Assembly (NCBI RefSeq): GCF_004339725.1
Contig: NZ_SMGK01000003.1
Location: 131,380-195,379, forward strand
Direction of reading: 5' to 3'
Source: Acidipila rosea
Lineage (GTDB): Bacteria > Acidobacteriota > Terriglobia > Terriglobales > Acidobacteriaceae
DNA length: 64,000 nucleotides
Made by a program: the position numbers and the translations under genes. Below are positions 25,218 to 34,915 of the stretch, one piece after another (the stretch's first letter is position 1; each line of letters starts with the position of its first letter). Below the pieces are notes generated by a model. That model saw only the letters and a list, made by a program, of their open reading frames with translations. It was not told where the DNA came from and ran no database searches.

Positions 25218-27032
25218 TTAGTCGGCACTGGTCTGGCGGCGCGGACGACGGTTGGCCTGTAGTACCTTCTTGCGCAGGCGCAACGACTTCGGCGTGACCT
25301 CGACCAGTTCGTCCTCGGCGATAAACTCGATTGCCTGCTCCAGGTTCATCGCCTTGTGGGGCACCAGCCGCAGTGCATCGTCTGCGGAAGAGGCGCGCAT
25401 ATTTGTCAGCTTCTTTTCGCGGACGACATTGACGTCGAGGTCATTATCACGCGAGTGTTCGCCGACGATCATGCCCTCGTAAACCTCGACACCGGAGGTT
25501 ACAAAGAGAACGCCACGATCCTGCAGGCCGTTGAGGGCATAGGTAGTGGTTGGGCCGGAGCGGTCGGAGATCAGCGCGCCGGTCGGCCGCTGCGGGATAT
25601 CGCCCTGGTGCGGCATGTAGCCGTCGAAGAGCGAGTTCATGATGATGGTGCCGCGGGTTTCGGTGAGCAGCTCGCTGCGCAGGCCAATCAGGCCGCGGCT
25701 GGGCACGCGGAACTCAAGGCGTACGCGGCCGTAGCCGTGGTTGTGCATCTTGACCATCTCGCCCTTGCGGGGCCCGAGGCGTTCAATGACGGTTCCGACG
25801 AAGTTCTCAGGGATATCGATCGTCAGGTGCTCGACTGGCTCCATCAGCTTGCCGTCAATGGTGCGGGTGACGATCTCGGGCCGTCCCACCATCAACTCAA
25901 AGCCTTCGCGGCGCATCATTTCGATCAGAATTGCGAGCTGCAGTTCGCCGCGGCCGAGCACCTTGAAGCTGTCCGGGCTGCCCGTATCCTCAACGCGGAT
26001 GGAAACGTTGGTGAGCAGTTCCTTGTCGAGGCGCTCGCGAAGATTGCGTGAGGTGACGTACTGGCCTTCGCGGCCTGCCATCGGCGAGTTGTTGACCGAC
26101 ATCTGCATGGCGATCGTCGGCTCATCGATCACAATCGGAGGCAGCGGCGCCGGGTTGTCGATGCCGGTGATGGTTTCACCGATGGTGATGCCGGTGACCC
26201 CGGCAATGGCTACGATGTCGCCGAGTTCGGTCACTTCGATATCTGTACGCTTGAGACCGCTGAAGCTGAACAGCTTGGTGATTTTGGTCTTCTCAAGCTT
26301 GCCGTCAAGCTTGGAGATGTAGACCTCTTCGCCGGAGCGCAGCGTGCCGTTGAAGACGCGCGCGATGGCAAGGCGCCCGAGATAGTCGGAGTAGTCGAGG
26401 TTGGTGACCAGAATCTGCATCGCGCCGTTGGCATCGCCTTTGGCAGGTGGCACGGTCTTGACGATGGTCTCGAAAAGGGGCTGAAGGTCGGTTCCCGGAA
26501 CAGCAAGGTCGGTCGTTGCAATGCCAAGCTTGCCGTTGGTGTAGAGCACGGGAAACTCGAGCTGCTCTTCCGAAGCGTCGAGATCGATGAAAAGGTCATA
26601 GACCTCGTTCAACACTTCCTGGGGACGCGCATCGGGACGGTCAATCTTGTTGACTGTCAGGATGACGGGCAGCTTCGCTTCGAGCGCCTTGGAGAGCACA
26701 TAACGGGTCTGCGGCAGCGGGCCTTCGGATGCGTCCACCAGCAGCATGACCGCGTCGACCATCTTCAGTGCGCGCTCGACCTCGCCGCCGAAATCAGCGT
26801 GGCCCGGCGTATCGACGATGTTGATCTTGAGGTCGTGGTAAAAGATCGCGGTATTTTTGGCGAGAATCGTGATGCCGCGCTCGCGCTCGAGGTCGTTGGA
26901 GTCCATCACGCGGTCGGCGACGGCCTCGTTGGCGCGGAAGGTTCCGCTCTGCTTCAGCATGGCGTCTACCAGGGTCGTCTTACCGTGGTCGACGTGGGCG
27001 ATGATGGCGATATTACGGATTACGGTGCTCAC
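25218..27032 (-). CDS. typA: Ribosome-associated GTPase TypA/BipA
   Basis: About 604 residues from the GTG at 27032 ([20 protein letters not shown]), a typical BipA start; an ATG 14 codons upstream (27074) would add a non-conserved head. Elongation-factor motifs are AHVDHGKTT (G1), [12 protein letters not shown] (G3) and NKIDRPDAR (G4). They are followed by domain II, the domain III/V modules and the BipA-specific C-terminal region ending in a basic tail. It acts on the ribosome in 50S assembly and stress or cold adaptation. AAGGA lies about 11 bases before the GTG. Confidence 0.95.
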   Translation of the reverse strand: MSTVIRNIAIIAHVDHGKTTLVDAMLKQSGTFRANEAVADRVMDSNDLERERGITILAKNTAIFYHDLKINIVDTPGHADFGGEVERALKMVDAVMLLVDASEGPLPQTRYVLSKALEAKLPVILTVNKIDRPDARPQEVLNEVYDLFIDLDASEEQLEFPVLYTNGKLGIATTDLAVPGTDLQPLFETIVKTVPPAKGDANGAMQILVTNLDYSDYLGRLAIARVFNGTLRSGEEVYISKLDGKLEKTKITKLFSFSGLKRTDIEVTELGDIVAIAGVTGITIGETITGIDNPAPLPPIVIDEPTIAMQMSVNNSPMAGREGQYVTSRNLRERLDKELLTNVSIRVEDTGSPDSFKVLGRGELQLAILIEMMRREGFELMVGRPEIVTRTIDGKLMEPVEHLTIDIPENFVGTVIERLGPRKGEMVKMHNHGYGRVRLEFRVPSRGLIGLRSELLTETRGTIIMNSLFDGYMPHQGDIPQRPTGALISDRSGPTTTYALNGLQDRGVLFVTSGVEVYEGMIVGEHSRDNDLDVNVVREKKLTNMRASSADDALRLVPHKAMNLEQAIEFIAEDELVEVTPKSLRLRKKVLQANRRPRRQTSAD

Positions 27033-27283
27033 AGGCGCGGTTTTTCCTTGTCGGCTGTTGGCGGAGCTTCGCACTCACTGGGAGTAGCTGAAGTTCCGCT
27101 TATTATTTATGAGGAGTATCAAGTGAAGGCTGCCGGGCTGGCTCATCCAGAGGCTGGCAGCAGAGTCTCTCGTGTTCCCTTTACCAGTTTAGCAGCCGCA
27201 AGGCAACGTCGCCTTATGGCGAAGCGTCTGGAAAGAGTGGATGCACTTAAGTAAGGGTCAACTGCATCGTGAGAGGAACGACA

Positions 27284-27940
27284 ATGAAATGGATTATCTG
27301 CGCCGCTGCCGCAGCTTTTTGCGCTCTGCCAGCGGCTTCCTTTGCCCAGGAAACCACCACCCATGTAATTCAGATGACAGCGGCCTCGGGCGTGCTTACC
27401 AAGACACTCGACGCTAAGAAGACGAAGCAGGACGACCCGGTCATGATCAAGCTCGATAAGGAAGTGAAGCTGGATGGCGGCGCAACGCTGCCCAAGGATA
27501 CACTGCTTGCCGGCAAGGTCGATCAGGTGCAGATGTCTGAAAACAAAGGCCAATCAACCATTGAAATCACCCTGGACCACGCCCAGATGAAGGACGGTAA
27601 AACCGTACCCGTCAAGGCGACGGTCGTCCAGATCGCCCGCCCCCTCAACGTGATGGGCATATCCCAGCAGGGCAACAATCCCAACAGCGCAGGACCCATG
27701 CCTGCTCCATCGCCGTCAGGCGCTGGCCCCGGGAATGCCCAGCCCGGCGCCATGCCGAACCCTGGCGCTATGCCCGTTCAAGTGAAGGATGAGAGCGGTT
27801 ACCACGGTGTCACGCTGAAATCAGATATTCACGATAAAACTTCGGGAACCTTCAGCGATCAGAAGCGGAACGTCCACCTGTCCTCCGGCACCCGGCTGGA
27901 GCTGGCCATCGCGCCAGCCCTGCCAGACTCCTCGCAATAG
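27284..27940 (+). CDS. Secreted protein of unknown function
   Basis: About 218 residues from the ATG at 27284 (GAGAGGA upstream). The signal peptide is MKWIICAAAAAFCALPAASF, ending at FAQ. The mature protein has a beta-rich region with alternating Lys/Asp (AKKTKQDDPVMIKLDKEVKLDGG), a KGQSTIEITLDHAQMKDGK segment and a Pro/Gly/Asn/Met-rich linker (about 135-170). A C-terminal piece reads HLSSGTRLELAIAPALP. The pattern resembles secreted beta-barrel-like TrbI-type modules but is too weak to name. The terminator at 27967-28010 follows. Confidence 0.75.
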   Translation: MKWIICAAAAAFCALPAASFAQETTTHVIQMTAASGVLTKTLDAKKTKQDDPVMIKLDKEVKLDGGATLPKDTLLAGKVDQVQMSENKGQSTIEITLDHAQMKDGKTVPVKATVVQIARPLNVMGISQQGNNPNSAGPMPAPSPSGAGPGNAQPGAMPNPGAMPVQVKDESGYHGVTLKSDIHDKTSGTFSDQKRNVHLSSGTRLELAIAPALPDSSQ

Positions 27941-27966
27941 TAGAGCAGTAGCTGGATCGATGTGCA

Positions 27967-28010
27967 GAAAAGCCCATGCCTCTTTTTTAGAGACATGGGC
28001 TTTTTCTTTT
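27967..28010. terminator. Bidirectional rho-independent terminator
   Basis: AAAGCCCATGCCTCT pairs with AGAGACATGGGCTTT with one mismatch; the T-rich run TTTTTCTTTT follows on the plus strand and an A-rich flank lies on the other side. It serves the secreted-protein gene and the convergent sedolisin gene. Confidence 0.85.
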
Positions 28011-28025
28011 GACCCCTCACCTCGC

Positions 28026-29570
28026 TCAACCGCCCAGCGCGGTGGAGACTGAGGAACCCTTTGGTGAGCCGAGGCCGGTGCATGCATCCCAGCCGGAGCC
28101 GGCTGAGAAGCTGCCGTTGTTGCCCTGCGTTATGTCATGAAAGGCATTAGGGTTCTGGTAGAGCGTCGGATTCGTGAAGCCCACCGGCGAGCCCTTCTGC
28201 TGGTTGATAAGCGCGATCAAGGCAGCCCAGAGCGGAGCTACCGCGCTCGTCCCGCCGACGACCTGCTGCTGACCCTGGAAGTAGATGTTGTAGCCGGTCG
28301 ACGGCGCCGCATCGCCTGCTACATCAGGAACGCCGCGTCTGCCACTGCCTGACGGCGCGGGCACTCCTGCATTCGCCTGCCAGGAGGGCAACGCAAAAAC
28401 TCCGCTCACTCCGCCGCCGGTTGCTCCACCGCCGCTGGCCTGATCGTTCCAGACCACCTCAGCGGCAATGCTGCTGCCGCTGGCGGTGAGCTGGGTTCCG
28501 CCGCAGGCCAGAACGTGCGGGCTCGATGCCGGGAAGTCGACAGTATCGCTCCCGGTGCCGTCGGTCGATCCATTATCGCCGGAGGCCACTGTGATGGTTA
28601 CGCCCAGCGCTCCGGCAGACTGGCAGGCATCATCCAGCGCCGTCAGTGAGGATTGTGACCAGCTCGACTCGGGGCCACCCCAGCTGATTGAGATTACCGA
28701 AGGCTTGTTGGTCGTGTCGTGAACGGCCGTCGTGATCGCGTCGGTAAATCCCTGATCTGTATTGGGGGTGAAGTAGACGGCGATCTTCGCTCCCGGAGCG
28801 ATGGCGCCGGCCACCTCAATGTCCAGGGCGACCTCACCGTCGGCCTGGCCGCCGGGCGCATTGGTGCCGCCGTCCACCGAGACGGACGTGACCGTGGGAG
28901 TCGCGAGGCCGACAGAGCCGAAGTACGTCTGCAGGTCGCTGGCGCTGTAGCCCCCGCCCAGCTCGATGATGCCTATGCACTGACCGCTGCCGTCCACGCC
29001 TGTGGGGTAGCTATAGAGCTTCGCCACCTGCATCGGCGTAAAGCTCCGGGCCGCAGCGGCCTGCCTAGGGTCCAGGATACGCATGTGGGAGCGGGCCACC
29101 GGCCGCGCGTCGAGACCCAGCACAGCCTGAATGATTTCCGCATGGGCGCTGGGCAGGTGGATCGTTCCCCGATAGGCGTGGAAATGTTCCTTTCGTTCGT
29201 GGCCTTCATATTCTTCGAGTTGGACGCCAAAGGCCTTTTCCATCGCCTCCACGGTGCCCCGCAGCACAATCGTGCGTCGCGGAAGACTGCTGGCAGCCTC
29301 ATCCACCGAAAGGCCGTTACGCTCGGCAAAGGCACGGATTTCGGCAAACTCCTCCGGATCGGCTCCGTAATCGCGGTTGAATTCCTCATGAGAAAGGATG
29401 CGGCCACCCAGCGAAGGCAGGTCGAGCGGCTTTCGGCGACGGACGATGACGGAGACGCTCATCATCTTCTCGGGAGACATGCGGCCTACCATGTGGGCAG
29501 CCAACGGTGCTTCGTGCAGTGTTTTAGGCAGGGTAACGCGGGAGGAGTTTTCATCGGCGGGAAGAGTCAT
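28026..29570 (-). CDS. S53 family peptidase (sedolisin/kumamolisin-like)
   Basis: About 514 residues with an N-terminal pro-domain (VSVIVRRRKPLDLP through HLPSAHAEIIQAVLGLD), then the serine-carboxyl protease. The catalytic residues are E246 and D250 in GEVALDIEV, D332 in ASGDNGS and S442 in GGTSAVAPLWAAL. The calcium-site region GVPDVAGDAAPSTGY is present. It is an acid-active endopeptidase family. The ATG at 29570 is chosen because GAGG lies eight bases upstream; another ATG at 29588 is possible. No clear signal peptide is seen from either start, as in some kumamolisins. It is divergent from the phospholipase D-like gene. Confidence 0.9.
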   Translation of the reverse strand: MTLPADENSSRVTLPKTLHEAPLAAHMVGRMSPEKMMSVSVIVRRRKPLDLPSLGGRILSHEEFNRDYGADPEEFAEIRAFAERNGLSVDEAASSLPRRTIVLRGTVEAMEKAFGVQLEEYEGHERKEHFHAYRGTIHLPSAHAEIIQAVLGLDARPVARSHMRILDPRQAAAARSFTPMQVAKLYSYPTGVDGSGQCIGIIELGGGYSASDLQTYFGSVGLATPTVTSVSVDGGTNAPGGQADGEVALDIEVAGAIAPGAKIAVYFTPNTDQGFTDAITTAVHDTTNKPSVISISWGGPESSWSQSSLTALDDACQSAGALGVTITVASGDNGSTDGTGSDTVDFPASSPHVLACGGTQLTASGSSIAAEVVWNDQASGGGATGGGVSGVFALPSWQANAGVPAPSGSGRRGVPDVAGDAAPSTGYNIYFQGQQQVVGGTSAVAPLWAALIALINQQKGSPVGFTNPTLYQNPNAFHDITQGNNGSFSAGSGWDACTGLGSPKGSSVSTALGG

Positions 29571-29691
29571 CGGGTTTACCTCACTCATTCTGAGACGCAA
29601 TTCAGGCGAAATGGATTGATTCCTGTTTTGGATGCAGTATGAATGCTGCACTGGCTCACTTTGCATCCCAAAAGCGCAGGAGGCGGGAAAG

Positions 29692-30990
29692 ATGAACAGA
29701 AAAGCCGCAGGATCGGCCATGACAAAGACGCTGGCAGCGCTCGGCGCGGGGGCGCTGGTGTTGCAGGGAGTTCGCCTCGGCATGGAGGTTTTCGGTCCAT
29801 CGCGACCCTATCACCTGGAAAGCTGCGAACTGCCTCCGATCGATTCGCCGGAGTTTTTAGGGCGCATGGCCTGCGTTACCGACGCGGCGCTCGATCGCGA
29901 TGGCCGCTTTACCGTTTTGCGGAATGGCGCCATCTTCTATCCGGCTGAGCTGGCCGCAATCGATCAGGCAAAGCACGCAATCAACCTGCAGGCTTACGAA
30001 TTCCAGGAAGGAGACTTTACCCGCGAACTCCTACGGCGCCTCACCGCCTGCGCCCGCCGCGGGATTCAGGTGCGGGTGTTGATCGACTTTATCGGCAGCT
30101 ACAAACTGGGCAGGGACTACTTCCGTGGACTGACAGAAGCTGGGGGGCACTTCGCCTGGTATCACCCGATTGACCTTAAGCAATGGCCGTATTTCGACCA
30201 TCGCAGTCATCGTAAGTTGCTGACGATCGACGGGAGCACAGGCTTCATTGGCGGAGCCGACTACGCCGATCACTGGATTGAATGCGAGCAAGGCAAGCTC
30301 CCGTGGCGGGACACCGTATTCAAGGTGGAGGGCGGTCTTGTGAGCGCTCTCAACGCGACCTTTTCCCAGAACTGGGTCGAGTCGACGGGCGAAATACTTT
30401 TCAGTAGCGATCATTTCCCGGCCGGGGCCTCTGCGGGCGAGACCACCGGCATGGTCGTGATGGGCCGTCCCGGTTATGGCACGTCCAGCGTGCGGGTGCT
30501 CTTCCAGGCGCTGCTTGACTCTGCCCGGTCGAGCATAAAGATAACTACGCCATATTTCCTTCCTGACCGCAGTGCCCGCCATGCCTTGATGCGCGCTGCC
30601 GGGCGCGGAGTGAATGTGGAGATCCTCACCGCAGGCCGCGATACGGATCATGCCTCGGTGCGCAGATTGAGCGAGGCGATGAGCGTCAAGCTGATTCGCT
30701 CCGGCGTCGCGATCTATGAGTACCAGCCCTCCATGATCCATGCGAAGCTGATGACCGTCGATGGAGTGTGGTCCATCTGCGGATCAACAAATTTCGATCA
30801 CAGGTCATTCTCTCTGAACGACGAGGTGAACCTGGCCATCCGCGACCGTGCAATTACCGAGACGCTCGAAGAGCAGTTCCAGGAAGATCTCGCACGAAGC
30901 AGGCGAGTCACACGGGAGACCCTCCGCAGGCAAGGCATAAGCGGGAAGATATTTGCCGATGTCGGATGGGTGCTGCGGCGGGAAGAGTGA
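29692..30990 (+). CDS. Phospholipase D-like / cardiolipin synthase-type protein
   Basis: About 432 residues with an N-terminal hydrophobic helix (TLAALGAGALVLQGV). Two HKD motifs are present: HRKLLTID with GFIGGADYAD, and HAKLMTVD with CGSTNFDHRS. The paired motifs and the DFIGSYKLGRDYF region fit cardiolipin synthases, which condense two phosphatidylglycerols, though general PLD activity is possible. The ATG at 29692 has AGGAGGCGGG just upstream; the first in-frame ATG at 29632 would place unrelated residues before the helix. Divergent promoters share 29571-29691 with the sedolisin gene. Confidence 0.85.
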   Translation: MNRKAAGSAMTKTLAALGAGALVLQGVRLGMEVFGPSRPYHLESCELPPIDSPEFLGRMACVTDAALDRDGRFTVLRNGAIFYPAELAAIDQAKHAINLQAYEFQEGDFTRELLRRLTACARRGIQVRVLIDFIGSYKLGRDYFRGLTEAGGHFAWYHPIDLKQWPYFDHRSHRKLLTIDGSTGFIGGADYADHWIECEQGKLPWRDTVFKVEGGLVSALNATFSQNWVESTGEILFSSDHFPAGASAGETTGMVVMGRPGYGTSSVRVLFQALLDSARSSIKITTPYFLPDRSARHALMRAAGRGVNVEILTAGRDTDHASVRRLSEAMSVKLIRSGVAIYEYQPSMIHAKLMTVDGVWSICGSTNFDHRSFSLNDEVNLAIRDRAITETLEEQFQEDLARSRRVTRETLRRQGISGKIFADVGWVLRREE

Positions 30991-31007
30991 ACATTCTCTC
31001 TTCCCGC
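30978..31007. terminator. Ten-bp perfect hairpin at convergent gene ends
   Basis: GCGGGAAGAG (30978-30987) pairs exactly with CTCTTCCCGC (30998-31007) around a 10-base loop that contains the end of the phospholipase D-like gene. No T-run follows, so intrinsic termination is not assured. Confidence 0.45.
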
Positions 31008-31020
31008 TGCCTGCTCGAGG

Positions 31021-32409
31021 CTACTTCAGGCGAAAAGTGCGAAGCATCTGCTCATAGGTGGGCCGCAGAGCTGGAAAGTCCCGGGAGGGGGCGACGAAAA
31101 CCAGATAGCTCAGGGAGCCGTCCGGCCGTTTCACTGTTACCAGCCAATCGTGCTCGGCACTCCCGTTTACAGGAGAGCCGGTAGGGTTTTCGAGCTCGAC
31201 GCTCTTGCCCGCTACCTGGTTGATCAGTACGTCTTCTACTGATCCTGCTGGTTTCATTCCCTGGTTCTGCTGCTCGAGTGTAGCCACCAGTTGATCGGTT
31301 GCGCTAGCGAGGTCGGCGCCCTGCTTCGGCTGGTAGAGATCGACAATCGCTCCGTAGGCCACATTGCCGTTCACCAAGCCATCCTGGGGTGCAACCGTCA
31401 CTCCATTTCCGGGGCCGTCGAAGATGCGCCAGTTATCAGGATAGGAAACTGAAAAGGCGGTATCGCTCAGGCTCTTCCACGCGCCGCTTGGCTTGAAGTC
31501 GATGGGCTGCAACTGCTGCTGCGCCTGTGGCTGGCCAGGACTCTGCTTTTTCCATACTCCGGAAGCGATATCCTTGGCCGAATAGCCATGCATGGGGCTG
31601 ACAAGCTTCGAGATCCTCTTGAACTGCGCTGATGTCTTGACATAGGTCGTTCGCGGCGGCAGGCTCGCTATCTCCTGATCGACATACTCGGTGCGGTTAC
31701 CCGGATTAGGGTGATCGCTCAGGAACTGGGATCCGCCATTGCCGTATTTAGCCTGGATCGTCTCAAAGAACTGCGGCAACCCGCGCGGATCGTAGCCTGC
31801 GTCGTAGAGGATGTCTACCCCCAGCAGGTCAGCCTGCTTCTCGTCTTCCCTCGACATCTTGAGATAAGTAAGGCCCGCGATTGCGCCGATACCCTGCTGG
31901 GCCAGCGCTCCGGCATAGCCGGGCGCCAGAATGCCAGCCCCTAGCTGTGCGAGGCCCCACCATACCGCCCGGCCACGCTGCTTGGTGATGTTGCAGGTGG
32001 AGTGACGCAGCACGACGTGAGAGATTTCGTGCGCCATGACGCCAGCGAGCTGCGCCTCCGTATTTGCCGCCTGAATGGTTCCCAGGTTGATGAAGACAGG
32101 GCCGCCCGGCAAGGCAAAGGCGTTGATGTCAGAAGCATTGACCACGTGGAACTGAAACGGCCACTTGTAGCCGGGAGCAAATTTGACGAGCCTGGCGCCG
32201 AGCTGCTGGACGTACTGCGAAACAGGACTCGCATCCGGCAGCACAGGCATTGTCTTATAGACCTGCGCCATCGCCTTTCTGCCTTCGGCGATCTCCTGTT
32301 CCTGACTGAAGGAGTTCTTGCAGGGCTCAGGTGGCTGAAAGCGGGCAAAGGCGGGCGCAGTTGCACCCAGCAACAGAAGCAGAAAGAGAATCGGGGAAAG
32401 GCGTTTCAT
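31021..32409 (-). CDS. Secreted M48-family metalloprotease
   Basis: About 462 residues with a signal peptide (MKRLSPILFLLLLLGATAP, ending FARF). The zinc site is HEISH in VMAHEISHVVLRHS; a third ligand Glu lies in the SREDEKQADLLG segment. A C-terminal domain after about residue 290 contains FSVSYPDNWRIFDGP and VKRPDGSLSYLVFVAP, a PsbP-like or stress-factor fold. The combination resembles BepA/YfgC-type periplasmic proteases that maintain outer-membrane proteins. A further in-frame ATG at 32430 is possible. It lies 35 bases after marC on the same strand. Confidence 0.87.
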   Translation of the reverse strand: MKRLSPILFLLLLLGATAPAFARFQPPEPCKNSFSQEQEIAEGRKAMAQVYKTMPVLPDASPVSQYVQQLGARLVKFAPGYKWPFQFHVVNASDINAFALPGGPVFINLGTIQAANTEAQLAGVMAHEISHVVLRHSTCNITKQRGRAVWWGLAQLGAGILAPGYAGALAQQGIGAIAGLTYLKMSREDEKQADLLGVDILYDAGYDPRGLPQFFETIQAKYGNGGSQFLSDHPNPGNRTEYVDQEIASLPPRTTYVKTSAQFKRISKLVSPMHGYSAKDIASGVWKKQSPGQPQAQQQLQPIDFKPSGAWKSLSDTAFSVSYPDNWRIFDGPGNGVTVAPQDGLVNGNVAYGAIVDLYQPKQGADLASATDQLVATLEQQNQGMKPAGSVEDVLINQVAGKSVELENPTGSPVNGSAEHDWLVTVKRPDGSLSYLVFVAPSRDFPALRPTYEQMLRTFRLK

Positions 32410-32444
32410 TTTTGGAGCCACTCTATTCATGGGGTTCAGTGCCG

Positions 32445-33122
32445 CTACTCCTGCCGTGCAATGACGCCAAGATCGGTGAGGCCGTTGACGAAGAACTGCA
32501 TGGCAAGCGCGACCAGCAGGAGACCCATGATGCGGACAAGAATCCTGATGCCGGTTTCGCCCAGCAGCCGGCGCAGCCTGTCTGCGCCATTCAGTACGCC
32601 ATAGCTGGCAAAGGCAGTGAGCGCGATGGAGCCGAGAATCGCAAACATCTGCCAGTGATTGGGCGCCTGCCCCACCAGCACCATCACGCTTGAGATAGCG
32701 CCCGGCCCGGCCAGCATCGGAATACCGAGGGGTACGATGCCTGCATCCTCTTTCGCGGCAGCTTCCTCGGTTTCATCGGTCGACTCCTGCGTGGGCGAGC
32801 GCTTTGCCTCAAGCATGTCAATGCCGATCAGCAAAAGGATGAGGCCGCCCGCAATCTCAAACGCCGGCAGCGTGATGCCGAACATGCGAAAGATAAGTCT
32901 CCCGGCCAGCGCAAACGAGCTGAGCACGATGAAACAGGTCAGGGAGGCCTTGCGGGCCATGCGCTTACGGCGCTGCGCGTCTGCGCCGGAGGTGATCGCG
33001 ATGAAGGAGGGAATAGCGGCGAAGGGATCGACAAGAAAGAATATCGAACTCAACGCCAGCACGGAGAACCGCACATAAGTCGAGTGCAGTCCATGCAAGG
33101 CGGCGCTGGCAGGCGAGATCAT
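32445..33122 (-). CDS. MarC-family membrane protein
   Basis: A 225-residue protein with six predicted hydrophobic helices, beginning VLALSSIFFLVDPFAAIPSFIAI and ending ILVRIMGLLLVALAMQFFVNGL. FVDPFAA-type and GIPMLAGPGAISSVMVL motifs are characteristic of MarC/NAAT proteins. A charged loop (EAKRSPTQESTDETEEAAAKED) separates helices 3 and 4. The transported substrate is not established for most members; the old link to multidrug resistance is not supported. It precedes the M48 gene on the same strand. Confidence 0.88.
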   Translation of the reverse strand: MISPASAALHGLHSTYVRFSVLALSSIFFLVDPFAAIPSFIAITSGADAQRRKRMARKASLTCFIVLSSFALAGRLIFRMFGITLPAFEIAGGLILLLIGIDMLEAKRSPTQESTDETEEAAAKEDAGIVPLGIPMLAGPGAISSVMVLVGQAPNHWQMFAILGSIALTAFASYGVLNGADRLRRLLGETGIRILVRIMGLLLVALAMQFFVNGLTDLGVIARQE

Positions 33123-33426
33123 GTGTTCTTACTTATCGCATTCCCCACTTGAGCGGTCAAACGGATATGTTTGCGGAGCATAACCTGTTCTCTTTCAGCA
33201 GATTAATGCCGTTTGACACAAGCCTCAGTGTCAAAATTTCGCCGTGGAAGGAAAACACTTCCCGATGAGAAATGGTTGCCTCAGTACATGCCATCTAACT
33301 CCTTTACTATCTTGATCTTACATATTTCATCAGTTTGGTCTGCCGTGTGCTTTTCCTTACTTCCGTGGCGCGTGACAGTTCGCTTTCGGTTGAGTCGTGC
33401 GCCCCGAAAGGATTTGGTTCATACAC
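33123..33426. other. Intergenic region without a recognised gene
   Basis: A comparatively AT-rich 304-bp gap between divergent marC and the receiver-like gene. Short open frames cross it but none has a ribosome site or protein-like composition. It probably holds the two divergent promoters; no specific box is confidently assigned. Confidence 0.6.
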
Positions 33427-33822
33427 ATGCGCGCCGGAATGTCGAATGAGAAGTCATCGCAAACTAAGGTGGTTCTCGGCAGTGACAATAGACTCGCGAG
33501 TGCAATCGCCAACGTGCTGGAAGACGCCGGATACAGCGTAGATGTGGTGGCAGACTATGAAGAAGCTGCAAGGCTTTGGCAGCGCGAACGCCACCACCTG
33601 GTTCTCCTCGAGATATCGCACCATCAATCGCTGGAACGGGCAGTGAACATAGCCTTGCGGGTCAAGCAGCAGGATGCGACTCAGTTTGTTGGTTACCTCA
33701 CCGATAGAAATTTACACACGAGCAGTCTGGCCGGGGATGTAGTGCTGCCCCGCGATGCGGCTAGTCTTACCCTTGCCCTTAAGACCCTGCGGGCGCTCAC
33801 TTTTAGCGGTGCAAGGGGCTGA
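33427..33822 (+). CDS. Degenerate receiver-domain protein (pseudo-receiver)
   Basis: About 131 residues. The order VVLGSDNRLASAIANVLEDAGYSVDVVAD, then HHLVLLEISHH, follows a CheY-like receiver. The phospho-acceptor position of VLLDI reads VLLEI, so Asp is replaced by Glu, and the acidic pair is SDN rather than DD. The Lys region is unclear (LTDRN; VLPRD). No output domain is present. It may act by protein contact without phosphorylation; that is inference. Starts at 33427 and 33439 are both possible. A 70-bp gap separates it from ilvE. Confidence 0.6.
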   Translation: MRAGMSNEKSSQTKVVLGSDNRLASAIANVLEDAGYSVDVVADYEEAARLWQRERHHLVLLEISHHQSLERAVNIALRVKQQDATQFVGYLTDRNLHTSSLAGDVVLPRDAASLTLALKTLRALTFSGARG

Positions 33823-33892
33823 CGAAAGAAGCCAGCCTCGCAGCAGTGCGGATATACTGGTGGGTTGTTAAGCATAAGGAGTTACCAACCGC

Positions 33893-34834
33893 ATGCCCAT
33901 TCAGCCCACCAGTAAAATCTGGCACAACGGCAATTTAATCCCCTGGGAAAAAGCCACTATTCACGTTATGAGCCATGTCGTTCACTATGGCTCGTCTGTC
34001 TTCGAGGGCATCCGGTGCTATGGCCAGCCGCAGGGCGCGGCCGTCTTCAGGCTGCCTGAGCACATGCAGCGGCTCATCGACTCAGCAAAGATTTACCGGA
34101 TGACACTGCCCTACTCCCTTGAGCAGCTCTGCTCTGCCACGGTGGACCTCATCGAGGCGAACGGCATTGCTCCCTGCTATATCCGGCCCATTGCTATCCG
34201 GGGTTATGGTGAGATTGGAGTCAATCCCAAGGGTTCGCCGACGGAAGTTTATATCTCAAATTTTCCATGGGGTAAGTATGTACCCGGCGATCAGGGAGCG
34301 GATGTCTGCATCTCGTCCTGGAATCGCCTCGCACCCAACACCATGCCATCGCTCGCGAAGGCTGGCGCCAACTACATGAACTCGCAGCTTATCCGCATGG
34401 AGGCTGACATCAATGGTTACGCTGAAGGCATCGCTCTCGATGTGAATGGCTATCTCTCTGAGGGCTCGGGCGAGAATCTCTTCATCGTGCGCAATGGCGT
34501 GCTCTATACCTCGCCTCTTGCGAATTCTGTGCTTTCGGGCATTACGCGTGACTCTGTACTCACCCTGGCGCGCCACTTCGGAATTCCGGTGGTCGAGCAG
34601 GCAATGCCGCGCGAGCTCCTGTACATCGCGGATGAGGCATTCTTTACAGGAACCGCCGCTGAAGTGACTCCTATCCGTTCAGTCGATCGCATTATGGTCG
34701 CCGATGGCAATCCGGGCCCCTTGACGAAACAGCTTGCCGATGAATTCTTCGGCATCGCGAACGGACTCAGACCTGATCGCTTTGGATGGTTGACGCCCGT
34801 GAAGGTGAATGCAGAGCAGCCAGTCACGGTCTAG
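33893..34834 (+). CDS. ilvE: Branched-chain amino-acid aminotransferase
   Basis: A 313-residue PLP enzyme of fold type IV. The start IWHNGNLIPWEKATIHVMSHVVHYGSSVFEGIR is typical of IlvE. The PLP lysine lies in KAGANYMNSQLIRMEA, and LSEGSGENLFIV and GITRDSVLTLA follow. It interconverts branched-chain amino acids and 2-keto acids. ATAAGGAGTT lies just upstream of the ATG. The same fold includes aminodeoxychorismate lyase (PabC), which is relevant to the next gene, but these motifs point to IlvE. A strong terminator follows the stop. Confidence 0.94.
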   Translation: MPIQPTSKIWHNGNLIPWEKATIHVMSHVVHYGSSVFEGIRCYGQPQGAAVFRLPEHMQRLIDSAKIYRMTLPYSLEQLCSATVDLIEANGIAPCYIRPIAIRGYGEIGVNPKGSPTEVYISNFPWGKYVPGDQGADVCISSWNRLAPNTMPSLAKAGANYMNSQLIRMEADINGYAEGIALDVNGYLSEGSGENLFIVRNGVLYTSPLANSVLSGITRDSVLTLARHFGIPVVEQAMPRELLYIADEAFFTGTAAEVTPIRSVDRIMVADGNPGPLTKQLADEFFGIANGLRPDRFGWLTPVKVNAEQPVTV

Positions 34835-34851
34835 CTGGAACGATCTGCGAG

Positions 34852-34886
34852 GGGGATTCAGCGACAACTGAATCCCCTTTATTTTT
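34852..34886 (+). terminator. Rho-independent terminator after ilvE
   Basis: GGGGATTCAG (34852-34861) pairs exactly with CTGAATCCCC (34868-34877) around a 6-base loop, followed by TTTATTTTT. It ends about 30 bp before the next start codon. Confidence 0.88.
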
Positions 34887-34915
34887 GGCGGTTGAACTAC
34901 GAGGAGAAAGAAAGA

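Noticed and set aside
28719..29642. A 307-codon plus-strand frame opposite the sedolisin gene
   Set aside because: Antisense shadow; the opposite strand carries all S53 catalytic residues.
33893..34834. ilvE as aminodeoxychorismate lyase (pabC) feeding the next gene
   Set aside because: The fold is shared, but the opening and EGSGENLFIV region read as branched-chain transaminase, and a CADD route would not need PabC.
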